Shown: positions 34,822 through 45,892, counted from the stretch's first letter. The stretch is 64,000 nt of DNA from Entomortierella parvispora (GCA_963573315.1 OY752141.1:372001-436000), one strand, 5' to 3'. Numbers and translations: made by a program. Notes: a model not told the origin generated them from the sequence alone.

Positions 34822-35648
34822 TCAAGAGATGATCTTCTCCAGCTTGAACGCGTCCTTGACCTCAAATTGTGGGTAGTAGTTCTCGCACTTTTCCGTCACC
34901 TCAAATCCATGCTTCTTGTAAAACTCCAGTGCCTCCTCGTTGTCCTCCTGAACATGCAAGTAAATCTTGGCAATAGAGGGTGTCGTCGACAACTCAGCGT
35001 GCTCCACAATGTGCTTCAACATTTTTGATCCTAGAGGGGAAAAAGTATGCCCAAAACAAATCGTCAGAGATCTCAAACTGCTCCGTGATGACTAAAAACA
35101 ACATGGATCCTTCTTCTATCGTCTTGTTGATTCCCCAACGGCTTTCTTCGACATCAATCTAAACGAGAGAAAAAAAGCAATTGCTCCATCCACTTACCCA
35201 ATCCGAGACGGCGGTAAGGTGCAAGAACTCCGAGAGTGGCGATATAAAGGTTTTGGGCAGATGATTTCTCCACGACCTCCGTACGACAGCATACAGCGCC
35301 CACACAGACATCGTTAAAGTAAACTAGAAAGGAAAAGAAGAATGGGAAGTAGCAGAAAACTGTCAGAACGGAATACATATATGCCAATTTACCACTCTTC
35401 AGAGAAGTAGTAGACATCTTTTACTCGCTTTAACGACTGTCTCAAAGCCACAAAAAGAAAGAAGACATACTGATCTTGGCAAACTCTCCCACGTCGAGTA
35501 CGTTCTTGTAGAAGCTAGGCGTGTACACGACAGGGAAGAGGACAGTGTTCAGACGCTTGAGCTGTCCAAGGTTGTTAGGGGTGATGTCGCCGAGTCCGAC
35601 GCGGAAGGCGGCATTCTTTGGTTTTTCCTCGGTACTGTTGTTGCTCAT
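34822..35648 (-). CDS. NAA50: N-alpha-acetyltransferase 50 (GNAT family)
   Basis: Three exons, 35648-35471, 35323-35198 and 35030-34822, give 170 residues, as usual for Naa50/San. Key blocks are LNTVLFPVVYTPSFYK at the N-terminus, VGAVCCR, and the acetyl-CoA-binding loop APYRRLGLG, followed by IYLHVQEDNEEALEFYKKHGFE and CENYYPQ. Family members acetylate N-terminal methionines co-translationally, with the NatA complex, and support sister-chromatid cohesion in animals. An in-frame ATG six codons upstream (35666) is an alternative start. The first intron was set at 35470-35324 because it joins FAKI directly to the conserved YFND motif; a run of coding-like sequence within it (SGKLAYM) is left out. 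Confidence 0.93.
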
Positions 35649-36033
35649 GATGGCTGGTGGTGTCATGTGAATCTGAGAAGAAAGCGTTGATGAAGAGATG
35701 ATTGCGAGATGTCAGGACTTGACGTAAAATGAATGCATGCAGAAAAGGGCCGAGTTCGCCCCCAGGGCCTGGCCACACTGCACGCGCCAGAGGCTTGTTT
35801 ACGTGGCTGAGGAAGGCAGTCACTAATGGCGGATCATGCAGGGACACTTTCAAGAAGTCAAGTATCAGGGTGAAGAGGTTGTCAGTGATGATTGGACATG
35901 ACACACTAGTCTAACTAAATGTACACGAGGATTGAATGGATAATAGAAAAGGAGAAGAAAGGTGCAATACGATGAAAAAAGAGGAAAAGTGGAGAGGTTC
36001 AAAGGAAAATTGCTGAGGAAAGAGAGAAGACTT
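35649..36033. other. Intergenic region between the aminotransferase and NAA50 genes
   Basis: Holds the 3' flank of the aminotransferase and the promoter of NAA50, both on the minus strand. No gene or repeat is seen. Confidence 0.5.
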
Positions 36034-38761
36034 CTAATCTCTGTATTTGTTCATAAAATCAGCATGGAAGTTCTTGATGCCGCTGCAAAACTCATCAAAC
36101 AACTCAGGCTGGGGCAAGAATGTGCTTCGGAAGTGAGCGGTACCCTCGACCTGACCGAATCCTGATCCAGCAACCATGCAAACTCCGGTGGCCTCCAGCA
36201 TGGCCATGCAGTAGAACTGATCAGGCTCCTTGCCAACAGCCTGGGCTGCCTCAATGGCCTTCTTAGGCAAGCGGATCTGGGGGAACAAGTACATGGCACC
36301 ATCTGCAGGGTTGCAAGAGCCTCCCTCCAAAGAGCTAAAGGTCTTCTCCAAGATAGCAGCGCGCTTGATCAACGAGAAGTAAATGTCGTCGTACTCCTTC
36401 TTGTACTGCTCGTAGGATGCATCGCCCTTCTTGGGAGGGTTGACCATCAAGTCAACCATGATCTGTCCCTGGACGTTGGGGCACAAGCTGATGGACGAAA
36501 TCTTGTAGATCTGCTCCAAGATCCCCTCATCGATGCCTTCGCACTCAAAGTAACCGCCACGACGACCGCACTCACCGATCATGCCCTTGGAGATTGAGTG
36601 GTAAGAAATCATCTCGAATCCCTCGTAATCGGCGCCCATGGACTTGAGAACCTTCTTGAATGAATGGAAGGGGCGATCCTCGGGTTGGTAAATGTTGGTC
36701 TGGTAGACCTCATCGGCAAGGAGAATGACCCTGTTCTTCTTGCAGAAACGGATAATCTCGCGCATGTTCTCCTCCGTCAAACACTGTCCAGTGGGGTTGC
36801 CGGGGTTGATGATGACCAAGGCACGGGTATCAATGCCCTTCTTGGCAGATTCGTCATAAGCACGCTGGAGCTCTTCGTTCTATGTGAGAAATAGACACAG
36901 AAAAACGATATCGTGATTAGAAAGATGCTTTTTCTTGTCAATTGGCCCGCGGATCAAGTACGTTGCAGCAATGTTCATCAACTTACGGTGAGTCCCCATC
37001 CCTTGGACTCATCAAGGTAGTATGGGACAGGGTTGGCATCCAAAACAGCCAAGGTGGCGGTATAAAGGGGGTATTGGGGAATGGGGATCATGATGCCGAC
37101 CTTGTTGTTCTCAACAATCATCTGAAGAGTGAGCTGGACACCAGCAGAAGCTCCCTGGGTGAGGAAGATCTTGGAGGGATCCGCTGGGTATCCATCGCGC
37201 TCAGAGATGAACTTTGCGACGTTCTCACGAATGTGAGGAATACCCTGCGAGTGAGAGTAGGCACCGACGGAGCCAGTATTCTTCAACAACAACTTGGCGC
37301 GAGCAATGGCATCGCTGGGGAAGAGTTTAGCAGCAACCTCAGCATTCTCGTCCTTGAGGAGCTCGGGGTACTCAACCAAGGAAGCGACCTACGAAGAGAA
37401 GCAGTCAAAACAACAATAACAGATTGATGAGTTATGGTGAACTTGGTTGGCTGATAATGGCGTTTTGCGATGATTATCGCGCGGCCGTTGAAGCTGAGAT
37501 CTGAGCTGCAAAATATGAAGGCAATGCGGGGCTCAAGTTCATGGCCGACACTTTGCCAAAGACATTTTGTCCGCGCCGGTGGATCTCCGTAAGAAAGAAA
37601 GAGGTGACTTTCTCCAAAGAACAATCTGTTACCTGGCGGAAGAAGGTGATGGGTTTCTGATCCAAAGCCTGGGGGTTACCGATGTTGCATCCAACAACAC
37701 GCTTGAATGGGAGCTTGGCGCCCTTGGCAAGTTCCTGCAAGAAACGGAAGCAGAAACAGAGTCAAAGACCAGTTAATTCAGTGGGATATAAGAAATAAGT
37801 TCGAGCTTCAGGTTTTGTTGGCACGGAGCACAATATGTTGGGGGAAATGTCCAAATAGAGCAGGCCGTCTCTGAAGGAAAGAGTCAATTGTGCCCACGGG
37901 TGCAACTTTGTCATCCTGTGGGGTTGAGAGTCTGCCCACCGCTACTGCAACTGCCCATGACTCCTCGATTCGACCATGAAGTCTTCAAAAGGGCCATCCG
38001 ATAATAATAAAATCGGCGAATGGTTGGGTGTGAAAATAAAAAAAAAAAAGTGCTCTCGCACCGTACTGCACACCGTGGGAAACAAAAGGGTGTGGGATAT
38101 CCGCCACCTCTTTGTGTCGACGTCTTCCATTCTCATTTGCGTTGCCATTGTCGATGATGGAGGCGTTGGAGGTGGTGGTAATAACGGTGGCGGTATTTGA
38201 CGAGGGGACTAAACTCTGTCGAGCACCTGGCCGTCCACGAGGTTTGCGATCGCCGCATCGGTGCCTGTATTTGGCTAGACTTACAATCTTCAGTTCCTCC
38301 GAACGGATAGCGAGTTCACCGCGAACAGCATACTCGGCCTTCTTGATCTGAGGGTTCATGTTCTTGCTAGTGAGGATCTTGGCTGTGGTAGGCATGTTGG
38401 GCGTTGTTGGTTTGTAGTGGTGTGGGTGAAATAGGGAGTATCCGGAGTAGTTATCAAGGGGACGGGGAGGAAAAGTGGGGAAAGAGAGAAAGATCAGAGA
38501 AAAAAACGAGGGTCAGGACAATGAATGAATGAACGAGGGGGCCAGTCGAAGAGATGCACCTAGGCCCCACTTCCGAATGCCTCCTTTTGGGAAGACAATC
38601 GTCGTAGCAGCGAGTTGAACCTTACAGGAGGCGGTCATATTGGCGTGTTTGTAGGCGGGGGCAGAGGTGGAGAGAGGCTTTCGCAGGAGAGGGGCCTTGA
38701 TGGAGGCGATGGACTGGCGAAGGATGGATCGGTACGCGGGGGGGCAGTGAAGGGCGGCCAT
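36034..38761 (-). CDS. ALT1: Alanine aminotransferase, predicted mitochondrial and cytosolic forms
   Basis: Long form: exons 38761-38626, 38382-38285, 37734-37633, 37388-36987 and 36879-36034, 527 residues. Short form: a start at 38395, inside the first intron of the long form, continues into the same second exon and gives 486 residues. The enzyme is a class I PLP aminotransferase interconverting alanine plus 2-oxoglutarate with pyruvate plus glutamate. Signatures include RVVGCNIGNPQALDQKPITF, NPGNPTGQCL, the cofactor-contacting ADEVYQ, and the Schiff-base lysine in SYHSISKGMIGECGRRGGY (Lys344 of the long form). The extra N-terminus of the long form is rich in Arg, Ser and Ala with no acidic residues, a typical mitochondrial presequence. 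The splice at 38625/38382 reads MTASSKIL in frame. Confidence 0.95.
38396..38625 (-). promoter_or_regulatory. Probable internal promoter for the cytosolic aminotransferase form
   Basis: This part of the first intron of the long form lies directly upstream of the in-frame ATG at 38395. On the sense strand it is CT-rich with CCACTACAAACCAACAACGCCC just before the ATG, like other leaders in this window. That suggests a second transcription start rather than leaky scanning. Confidence 0.5.
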
Positions 38762-38965
38762 CGTATTTATACGGGATGCGAGAATGGATGCGAGACTGGG
38801 GGGAAGGGGCAGGAAGCGACAGAGTCCGGGATGGAGAGGAAGAGGAAGGAGCGAATGGGATCGAATGGAGAAACGTGGGATGCGTGTCTCTTTGTTGTGT
38901 GCCTCCCAAGGACGGTCCTTGGTTGGTTGGTTGGACGGAAAAAAAGTCCGCTTGTGCTTTTGCGT

Positions 38966-38987
38966 GTCTGTCTGTCTGTCTGTCTGC
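38966..38987. repeat. TGTC microsatellite
   Basis: About five TGTC units lie in the promoter region of the mitochondrial form of alanine aminotransferase. Confidence 0.8.
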
Positions 38988-40391
38988 CTGTGCGCCGTTG
39001 GGTTGGTTCTGTGCCCTGCCCAGACTCCCTCCTCCCTCTTCCTCCCTTCTTTCGCCTGGATCGTCCGCGCGCGGGCAGAAGGGCCCATTGGGACTCATCG
39101 TGCTCTCTCTTTCCTCTCTCCACTCAACTCTATTCAAAAGTATAGGAAACTCACCCACCCCACACCTCAAAAAAGGAACATCTCGGAAAGATGATCTCTG
39201 CCCTGTTTCTCTCTTTCTCTTGCGCGTTCTCTTCCTCGCGCCGCCTCCTGGTGCTGTTCAGTTATTCAGTGCGAGAAAAGGGTCTCGCTGCCGCCACTAC
39301 TGCACACATTTACGTGATTCTCAGTCATCCCGAAATACTCCTCAGTCGGCCCAGCCCCTGCTTCCTCACTTCATTTCCACCAATTTTTCCACCCGTTCCT
39401 CGAATTCGGTGCCAAGCCCTGGCCTCCAATATAAACCAGGGTCTACTCGGAAAAGAAAAGGTACTACGGTATTGTTCGATGGGAAGACTCAAGGCTCCCT
39501 CTCCACCCAAATTGCCAATTGACACGCCTGTCCTAGAGTGAGCAATCATATTGCCTTGACCCCGCTCATCGTCGGCCGTTGAGGACAGATCTTCTGTGAC
39601 CTTGTTCGATAGAGTGAGGTAGTAGGCCCAGATATCAAAATTACTGACGGGCGACATTAAATAGTCAAAAACGAGCTCGACACCGGTTCCTGAGAGCTGA
39701 GAGGACACCCCCTCGCCCTTTTGTTTCATGTGGGTGGTAGGTCCATGCTATGTATCGCAGATACACCCCTGGATTGATCGACGATCAAAGGTGCGCGACT
39801 ATGGACCAACCCAGCTTCTTCTCATGATGATGGACCATGGTCATGCTCTGTCCACCACTGCTATTGAGTGATGACGGGTTTATGGAGAGTTATATGTGGA
39901 TCGCGAACTCTCCCTTTCTGTCTCCCTCCTCCTCTTCTTCTTCTGGTGCGTGGTCGTTCTTGTGAAACATGTGCAGGATCCTCCAACCTTAACGCTCACA
40001 ACTTGGCTACGTAGATAGGTGGGGACCTCTTCGTGATGGCACAGATACAGATGGAGAAATAAAAAGATAAAAATGGCTTGATCGTGTTCCTGTCAACCAC
40101 CCTCTTCCTCCTGGTCAACGTCTTCTACCTCCATCACCACATCTGACAAAGGCTTACATGGACCATGATTGAGAGATTTGGGGGTGGGGGGACTGCATGC
40201 AAGATCGAGATAAATTGTTGTGCGACATTTCAGGAGATGAAATTGGAAACGGCTTCCCTTTCTCCCCAGGTATCTTTGCTGCGAGTGCTAATTTTTATCG
40301 GCCGTCAGCTACGGCATCTCCAAGTCTTCATTTACGGCGGCAGGGCTACCATGGCCACAACTACCGGGGAATTGGGCACGCATGTCCTCAA

Positions 40392-40399
40392 TATAAATA
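40392..40399 (+). promoter_or_regulatory. TATA-like element of the LPMO gene
   Basis: TATAAATA lies 130 bp upstream of the ATG at 40529 and is followed by a CT-rich leader, the arrangement expected for a strongly regulated TATA-containing promoter. Confidence 0.5.
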
Positions 40400-40528
40400 T
40401 CCAACTTTTCTCCCCTCTCTTTTGTCTGTTCAACATCTTTACCGAGCACTCTTTCTTTCCTCTCATTATCAAACAAAACACACTCTCCTCCCCTTACCTC
40501 AAGTCTCTGTTACAAACAAAAAAAAGCC

Positions 40529-41227
40529 ATGCACTTTCATACTCTGTCCCTCTCAGCTCTCTTCTGCCTCCTGGCAATGATCTCCGTCCTCCCAGGACCC
40601 AGTGTCGTAGAAGCTCACGTAGGACTTCTTCACCCTTGCGCACGCTCCAGTCCCCGAGCCGGTTGTCCAAAGCCCTCTGCTGGGCAGATCGTTGACTATG
40701 ATCTCAACTCGCCCATCGGTACACACGACAGCAAGACTTTGCCCATTTGCAAGAACACAGTTCCGTCAAAGACCCGCACCGTCTACAAAGCTGGTCAATC
40801 CATCAAGACCGAGTACTCTATCGGAGCCCCGCACGGTGGTGGACATTGCCAATGGGCCATTTCATACGACGCCGGCAAGACCTGGGTCGTACTCAAGACC
40901 TTGATTCGCGATTGTCTCAAGGGCACTTCGAGCGGGTCATCGTACTCGGTCTCGGTGCCTCTCCCCAAGAATGCCCCGAATGGCAACGCAGTCTTCATGT
41001 GGCTTTGGAACAATGCCCAGGGCAACCGAGAGTTGTATTCGAATTGTGCCGATATTGAGATTCAAGGTGGAAGCAATGGTGGCTCCATCTCTGGGTTGGT
41101 GCCGCTGATTGCCAATTATGGTGCAGAGTCGTTGTATATCCCAGAGTTCCCATCGCCTTCGAGCCCTGATATGCACGAGGCCTTTGGTAAACGCAAGGCT
41201 ATCACCTTCAAGGTTGCTAGCAAGTAG
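40529..41227 (+). CDS. Secreted AA11-like lytic polysaccharide monooxygenase
   Basis: Intronless, 232 residues. The signal peptide (about residues 1-29, hydrophobic core LSALFCLLAMISVL) ends at Ala29, so the mature protein begins with His30, as required for the copper histidine brace. The second brace histidine is His102 in GAPHGGGHCQW. Further family blocks are TWVVLKTLIRDC, NAVFMWLWNN and GNRELYSNCADIEIQG; the Tyr in the last is the expected axial ligand. The spacing and HGGGxCQ plus NRExYxNCA pattern match AA11 chitin-active enzymes best. Such enzymes cleave crystalline polysaccharide oxidatively and help degrade or remodel chitin. The short C-terminal extension lacks a binding module. Chitin as substrate is an inference from the family. 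Confidence 0.82.
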   Translation: MHFHTLSLSALFCLLAMISVLPGPSVVEAHVGLLHPCARSSPRAGCPKPSAGQIVDYDLNSPIGTHDSKTLPICKNTVPSKTRTVYKAGQSIKTEYSIGAPHGGGHCQWAISYDAGKTWVVLKTLIRDCLKGTSSGSSYSVSVPLPKNAPNGNAVFMWLWNNAQGNRELYSNCADIEIQGGSNGGSISGLVPLIANYGAESLYIPEFPSPSSPDMHEAFGKRKAITFKVASK

Positions 41228-41612
41228 GCGACCATCTAGGTTGTGAAGGCCTTTAGTAGAAAAAGAGTTGAAGCAAACAAAAAAGAAAATTCCTACAATA
41301 GTCCAGGATCCGCGCAGGAACGCGACTCTTCTCCTGAAAAATAAAATGAACACCTCTTTGTCCTCCAAATTGTTCATTCCATGAGCATCATGTTGCAATG
41401 ATTATCTATATTGTGTTTTGTGTTTTTGGTATAGTCCCGGCACAGGATGGAGGCTTGATTGTCGGCCTAAGTGATCAGGGATAGCAATTGAAAGGTCGAC
41501 GATGGTATCCGAGTCCCAGAAAGATGCCTGACGGATCGGAAGACATCAATGAAGGCGACAGTGCCTGACGAGGAAGAGGGTTTCCTTGAGGGATGTGATC
41601 GGACATGGTCGC
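41228..41612. other. Convergent 3' flank region
   Basis: Lies between the ends of the LPMO gene (plus) and the small membrane protein gene (minus). An AATAAAATG near 41341 may serve as the LPMO polyadenylation signal. No gene is seen. Confidence 0.5.
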
Positions 41613-41819
41613 TTAATCCTGCTTCTTGTTGATTTCTTCTCTCAGTTTTTGCTTCCTTTCTTCATGTTCTGCCATGCCAGCACGGATGATGTACTTAACA
41701 CCGACAAAGAGGGAGAGTCCGATAAGGGAGAGGCAGAGGAATATGATGCCCAGGACCTTGACAATGGGGATGTCAGGCGTAGTCTGGATTTCTGCGTTGT
41801 TCTCAGTGTGCGAGTTCAT
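41613..41819 (-). CDS. Small single-pass membrane protein, unknown
   Basis: 68 residues, no intron. A short polar N-terminus is followed by one clear membrane helix (VLGIIFLCLSLIGLSLFVGV) and a charged C-terminal helix rich in Glu and Lys. I recognise no family. The clean ATG, helix and amphipathic tail suggest a real tail- or signal-anchored microprotein. Because it is short, it could be a chance open frame. Confidence 0.5.
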   Translation of the reverse strand: MNSHTENNAEIQTTPDIPIVKVLGIIFLCLSLIGLSLFVGVKYIIRAGMAEHEERKQKLREEINKKQD

Positions 41820-42381
41820 TGTTGTCTTGTTGGTTGGGTAAGGCGGCAGGAGGTCCTGAGAAGCGAGTTTGGTATTGGGGAGAAAAGAACGGAGAGGAGA
41901 AAGAAGAAGAGAGGAAGATGATCAAGAAAGAGAGGAAGAGGAAAAAGATGAAGAGGGGTTCCCATTCATTCATCCATCTCTCTTACTTGTCCATCTCCGG
42001 ACGCCAACCAACCGTTCTTGAGCAGTGCGTATTTTGCCACCAAATTGCAGCCAATCACGACCGAGTTCAGGGCACGTGCCAACGAGTTGGTAATCTGATT
42101 GCTCCAGTGCCAGGTCTTGTGGAGCCACGTTCTGAGGCCAAGCACGCGACTTGGCCTTGCTTCATTTGGCTACCTGCTGGGCTTCAACGGGTTAACCCGT
42201 CTATTTCACTTGACTGACTGCATCCTTTCTTTGAAGACGTTCTGAAGTCTAATACGTCCTAAGAATCGCATATCTACTTCATCTTTATTTGAAGAAGGCG
42301 AGCGGGTATCATGAGAGGTTCTAAGGAGGGGAGAGAGAGGGTCTTTACCCTAGGTTTGAAATGGTGTAACGAGTCCTAATC
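41820..42381. other. Intergenic region downstream of the presenilin gene
   Basis: The minus-strand promoter of the small membrane protein is CT-rich on its sense strand (41870-41960). The rest is the 3' flank of the presenilin gene. No gene or repeat is seen. Confidence 0.5.
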
Positions 42382-45102
42382 TCAAATAAAGATCTGACTC
42401 GGTCCAAGGACAGCCAAAAACGGAACCAGGGCAAAGCGGGTCGCAAAGTAAAAGAGCATCCCAAAGCAGATTGAGATGGGGAGTGCTGGCAAGGCCTTTT
42501 GGTAAATGGCCAACAAGAAAATGGTTGCGTTCATACCCTAAGACATCAATAGTAAAGAGAAGAGATAGCTTTATCAATTTTTTGCACCTTCATTGTCCAT
42601 GTTTGTTCAAAAGAGTTCCGTGAGAGGACTTACGGTGAGAACTGCCACGGTACAACACATGGTCGTGACCCAGTCAAACATGGCTATGCAAATAATTCGT
42701 TTAGTATGACCTACGGGCAATATTCTCCTAGCAATGGCAGTCTCATGAAGCAAAGATAGCCCATACCTGCTCTGGCGATCAAGACACTGTAAAATACAAA
42801 GTCGCCCAAGCCAAGTTTTAGTCCTCCGCCATCATCGTCATCGTCCTCATCTTCATTGTTATCCTCTCCACGCTCCTCTCCATCCTCACTTCGACGAGAT
42901 GGTCCTGATCGCTGTCTATTGCCGCCATCCTGTCCTTGATTCCTGCCCGGAGAGGGTCCTGACCTCTGACGCTCCCGAAGTTCGATATTTTCACGGGACA
43001 GGCTCATTGTAAAGTCGTCAGGATTGGAGTTAATTGGTACGAGTGCCATAGAAGAGGATGCTCTTGAGACACCGCTGGCTGCGAAGGTGGAGTCCAATCC
43101 ACTGTTACGGCTGCTTGCACCAACACTGCTAATACTACCGCCGTCTCTTCCTGTTGCACGCGCGTGCCCTTGAGCGAACGCATTGTTATTGCTTTGATCT
43201 GAGGTCAGATTCTCAAATTCAATAGCCTCGCTCGTCTTCCTCTTGTCTGCTTCTCGGCCCAGGATAGAGTTGGGTGGCGAGGCCATGAACCACACGGCAT
43301 TAACAGTATACAACAGAGCTGGCACTTCCTGGTTTTGATTCCTGGAACTCTCTACTAAGATCTTGAGTGGTCCAAATGGGCATAGAACTGCGATCAAGTC
43401 TGAGGATGAGAAAAAGAAAAAGAACATAAAAGTCAGAAAAACTTGTCCACAGGGGCTCATTTCATTATGGAGCAAGAGATTTGGTCATACCCCAAACAAC
43501 CAAGAGTGCCAGAAGCATCCAGGTTGTCCATTCTGCAAGTCCAGTCAACGAAAAGGCCTAGATGAGCACATAAAGTACATCGTTGTGTAAGAGATAGCGC
43601 CCAATAGTATCCATTACTACTATATTTTTCTCCCAATTTGAATGCTTTACCATCAAACTACTCATGACAGTGAGATAGACTTGCTGGAGCCACATGGGTC
43701 CTTTCCAGAACACGGATACCAGACCCGTCACCGCGAAATTAAATAGTGCAAATGACATTGTGATATAATCCAGAGGGATTCGTAGCACCTGTATCAAGTT
43801 GAGAACCAAGATGTATCCCATGAAGCCCAGTAACATCGCCACCACTACCATGAAGAAGCCAATAAGAACCTAGGATGGATGGAGGCGGAGCTGCCGTCAG
43901 AAACCGATAATTGAGCTTTCAGTAGCAAAGTGTCTACACAAATCTCTCTGTTCATACCTTGATGTGACCTCGCTTGAACAGTATTACAATGATAATCGTG
44001 ACAATGACAATCTGCGCAATAATAATTCCAGCATTCGCCAAGGATCCAAGGATATTTTGCGATACTGTCGACGTTGATGTTTCCGTGTACACCGTATAGG
44101 ATGATTGTGTTGGTCTGTTCAACGAAAAGGGAGACCACTCGTTAGCCATATTCCGAAGTCAATCTCCATGGTCACTGGAGTCGTCCACTTGTGTTGTATT
44201 CAACCGCGGTGCCTACCTGTAGTCACTTCCAGCCATAGAAATCTTGACCCAGAGAATACTGAGGCAGATACAGATCACCACAGGCTTGATGATCTTGTAA
44301 ACCTGTAACATGTAAAACTTCATATCTGCTATCCGCTCAGCTTCTTCAAACGCAGCTATTTGCTCTGCGGTCAATCGCGGCCGCCTTCTAGGTTCCCGTG
44401 GTCGTCTTCGAGGTCGATTCGCCGTTGCCCTAACATTATCTGCTTCGGCGCCCAATGGGTCGTCCGTTGTTGGTCTGTCATTCTCCCCGTCTAAAGATGG
44501 CAAAAAAAAAAAAAGAGTTTTAGCCCCTTGCTCGAAATTGACACCGCCTCGATCGACGAGTCGTTGCCCTGGATGCTGGCCCTATTTTTTTAATATCACG
44601 CACCACCCTTTCCTCTCCCCTTACCCTGCAAAGAATCATGGCCTGCTTCGCCGCCTTGGCCCAGTTGCTGTCTGGGCACACTGGTTCTAGATCGAGGTCG
44701 ACCATGACCGACTGCAGCGGCGCCGCCGTCTCTAGTCTCCTGCAGTTGCTCTTCTTTCATGGCTGCGATGACCTCTGCGCACTCTCGATAATGAATCCCC
44801 CAGTCAGAGGCTTGACATTCTTGGGAGCAATACCGAACGCTTTGGCATGCTGAGCATTGGAACCGAGCAGGAAATACTCCACACGCTTGACAAGGTTGAT
44901 CATCCCCATCACTATCGTTTGCTCCTTCCTCTCCATGACCAGGCGACCTATCGTTGGTTGTATCAGCAACAGCGGTGGCTGTGGCTGTGGTAGCAGTAGA
45001 TCCTCCTGTTACGTCGGCAAAGGGCGAAGCCTCTACGTCTGGCTGTCTTGTTCTGGAGGAAGAGCTGACATCATTGGATGGACGCCCTCCTGGTGATGAC
45101 AT
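42382..45102 (-). CDS. MYND zinc finger-presenilin fusion protein
   Basis: Eight exons (45102-44625, 44490-44217, 44114-43958, 43869-43651, 43557-43491, 43399-42767, 42683-42634, 42537-42382) give 677 residues. Exon 1 encodes a complete MYND finger with C71, C74, C83, C86, C92, C96, H104 and C108. The first intron (phase 1, GT-AG, with GCTAAAAC and a T tract) joins it to a presenilin whose first helix starts near residue 224. Presenilin landmarks are FWKGPMWLQQVYLTVMSSLM, AEWTTWMLL, WDLIAVLCPFGPL (Asp399), GLGDFVFYSVL (Asp598) and KALPALPIS (643-646). Presenilins are the catalytic GxGD aspartyl proteases of gamma-secretase. The Asp-Asp loop is long (about 200 residues) and acidic before GLGD. 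A separate MYND gene is possible but less likely, since the presenilin exon has no ATG before its first helix region. Confidence 0.85.
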
Positions 45103-45892
45103 CTTTGCTGTGTTGGTGGATGACACGTCCACTCTGCAGCAGTAGGTCTGAAGGTTGAGTTCCGGAAGTGATGTTCAATTGTCCAGAATTGCAACGAAAG
45201 ATGATGGCACTTGGAATAAAGAGATGCCAGGGTTCAGCCAATGGTTGGGAACTTCAAAATAAGGTGTGACCACAACGATGAGTGAAATTAACCAACTCTG
45301 TTGAGAGTGAGAACGGAATGAGGGGAATGTGGACAGACTGACAGTCAGGCATGCAGGAGGAGAAGAGAAGGAGAGATGAGAGTGTGGAGCAGGCAAGCTG
45401 GCCAGTGAGCAACAAAGACAAAAGACAGAAAGGCGCACGGCGGAGAGCAGAGGTTGTGGAAGAAAGTCAACCCATTGCTCGCAATTTACCGTGTAGTCCA
45501 TCCCTGCATTATTTTTGGCCGCGATCTTTGACTTCTTCTCGTGTGTCTGTGACGCCGAAACCCATTCGACCGTGGAGGTTTACTTTTGAGATACTTTATA
45601 GCTGAATGTTGAAGAGGGCTGGAAAGAAAAAAAAAGAAAGCAGATACCGACTTCTCTCAACAGCTTTTCAATCAAACAAACGCACTGGCGCCTGCACTTA
45701 CTATGAAGGGCTGCCTATCCTATTGTTGCTGTCATCATTTTCATGTTCAATAGGCTGAGTCACGTACCCCAGGGTTGCTCAATGGGTGCTGGGTTTACGT
45801 CAATCCTCAGAGCAAACTGCCTAGCTTGCCGTATGTTTTGGAGGACTATTTTGGTCGTATTCCAGTACTTCTGCAGTTTGAACCTGACGCTA
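45103..45892. other. Upstream region of the MYND-presenilin gene
   Basis: The first 450 bp are CT-rich on the minus strand, consistent with promoter and leader of the minus-strand gene. The rest shows no supported gene. Confidence 0.5.

Larger units (their letters stand above)
38762..40528. other. Divergent intergenic region between aminotransferase and LPMO genes
   Basis: 1.77 kb. The left part (38,770-39,190) is the CT-rich promoter of the minus-strand aminotransferase and contains a TGTC microsatellite. The middle (39,190-40,380) has only short open frames without domain content; one of 134 codons on the minus strand (39325-39729) was judged uncertain. The right end is the LPMO promoter. 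Confidence 0.5.

Noticed and set aside
39325-39729. 134-codon minus-strand ORF
   Set aside because: No recognised motif, no splice partners and weak start context; it is not supported enough to call, though part of it looks protein-like.
44596-45132. MYND domain as a separate 178-residue gene
   Set aside because: The frame beyond the splice donor encodes only a short basic tail. The donor, branch, T tract and acceptor join it in phase to a presenilin exon that lacks its own upstream ATG.
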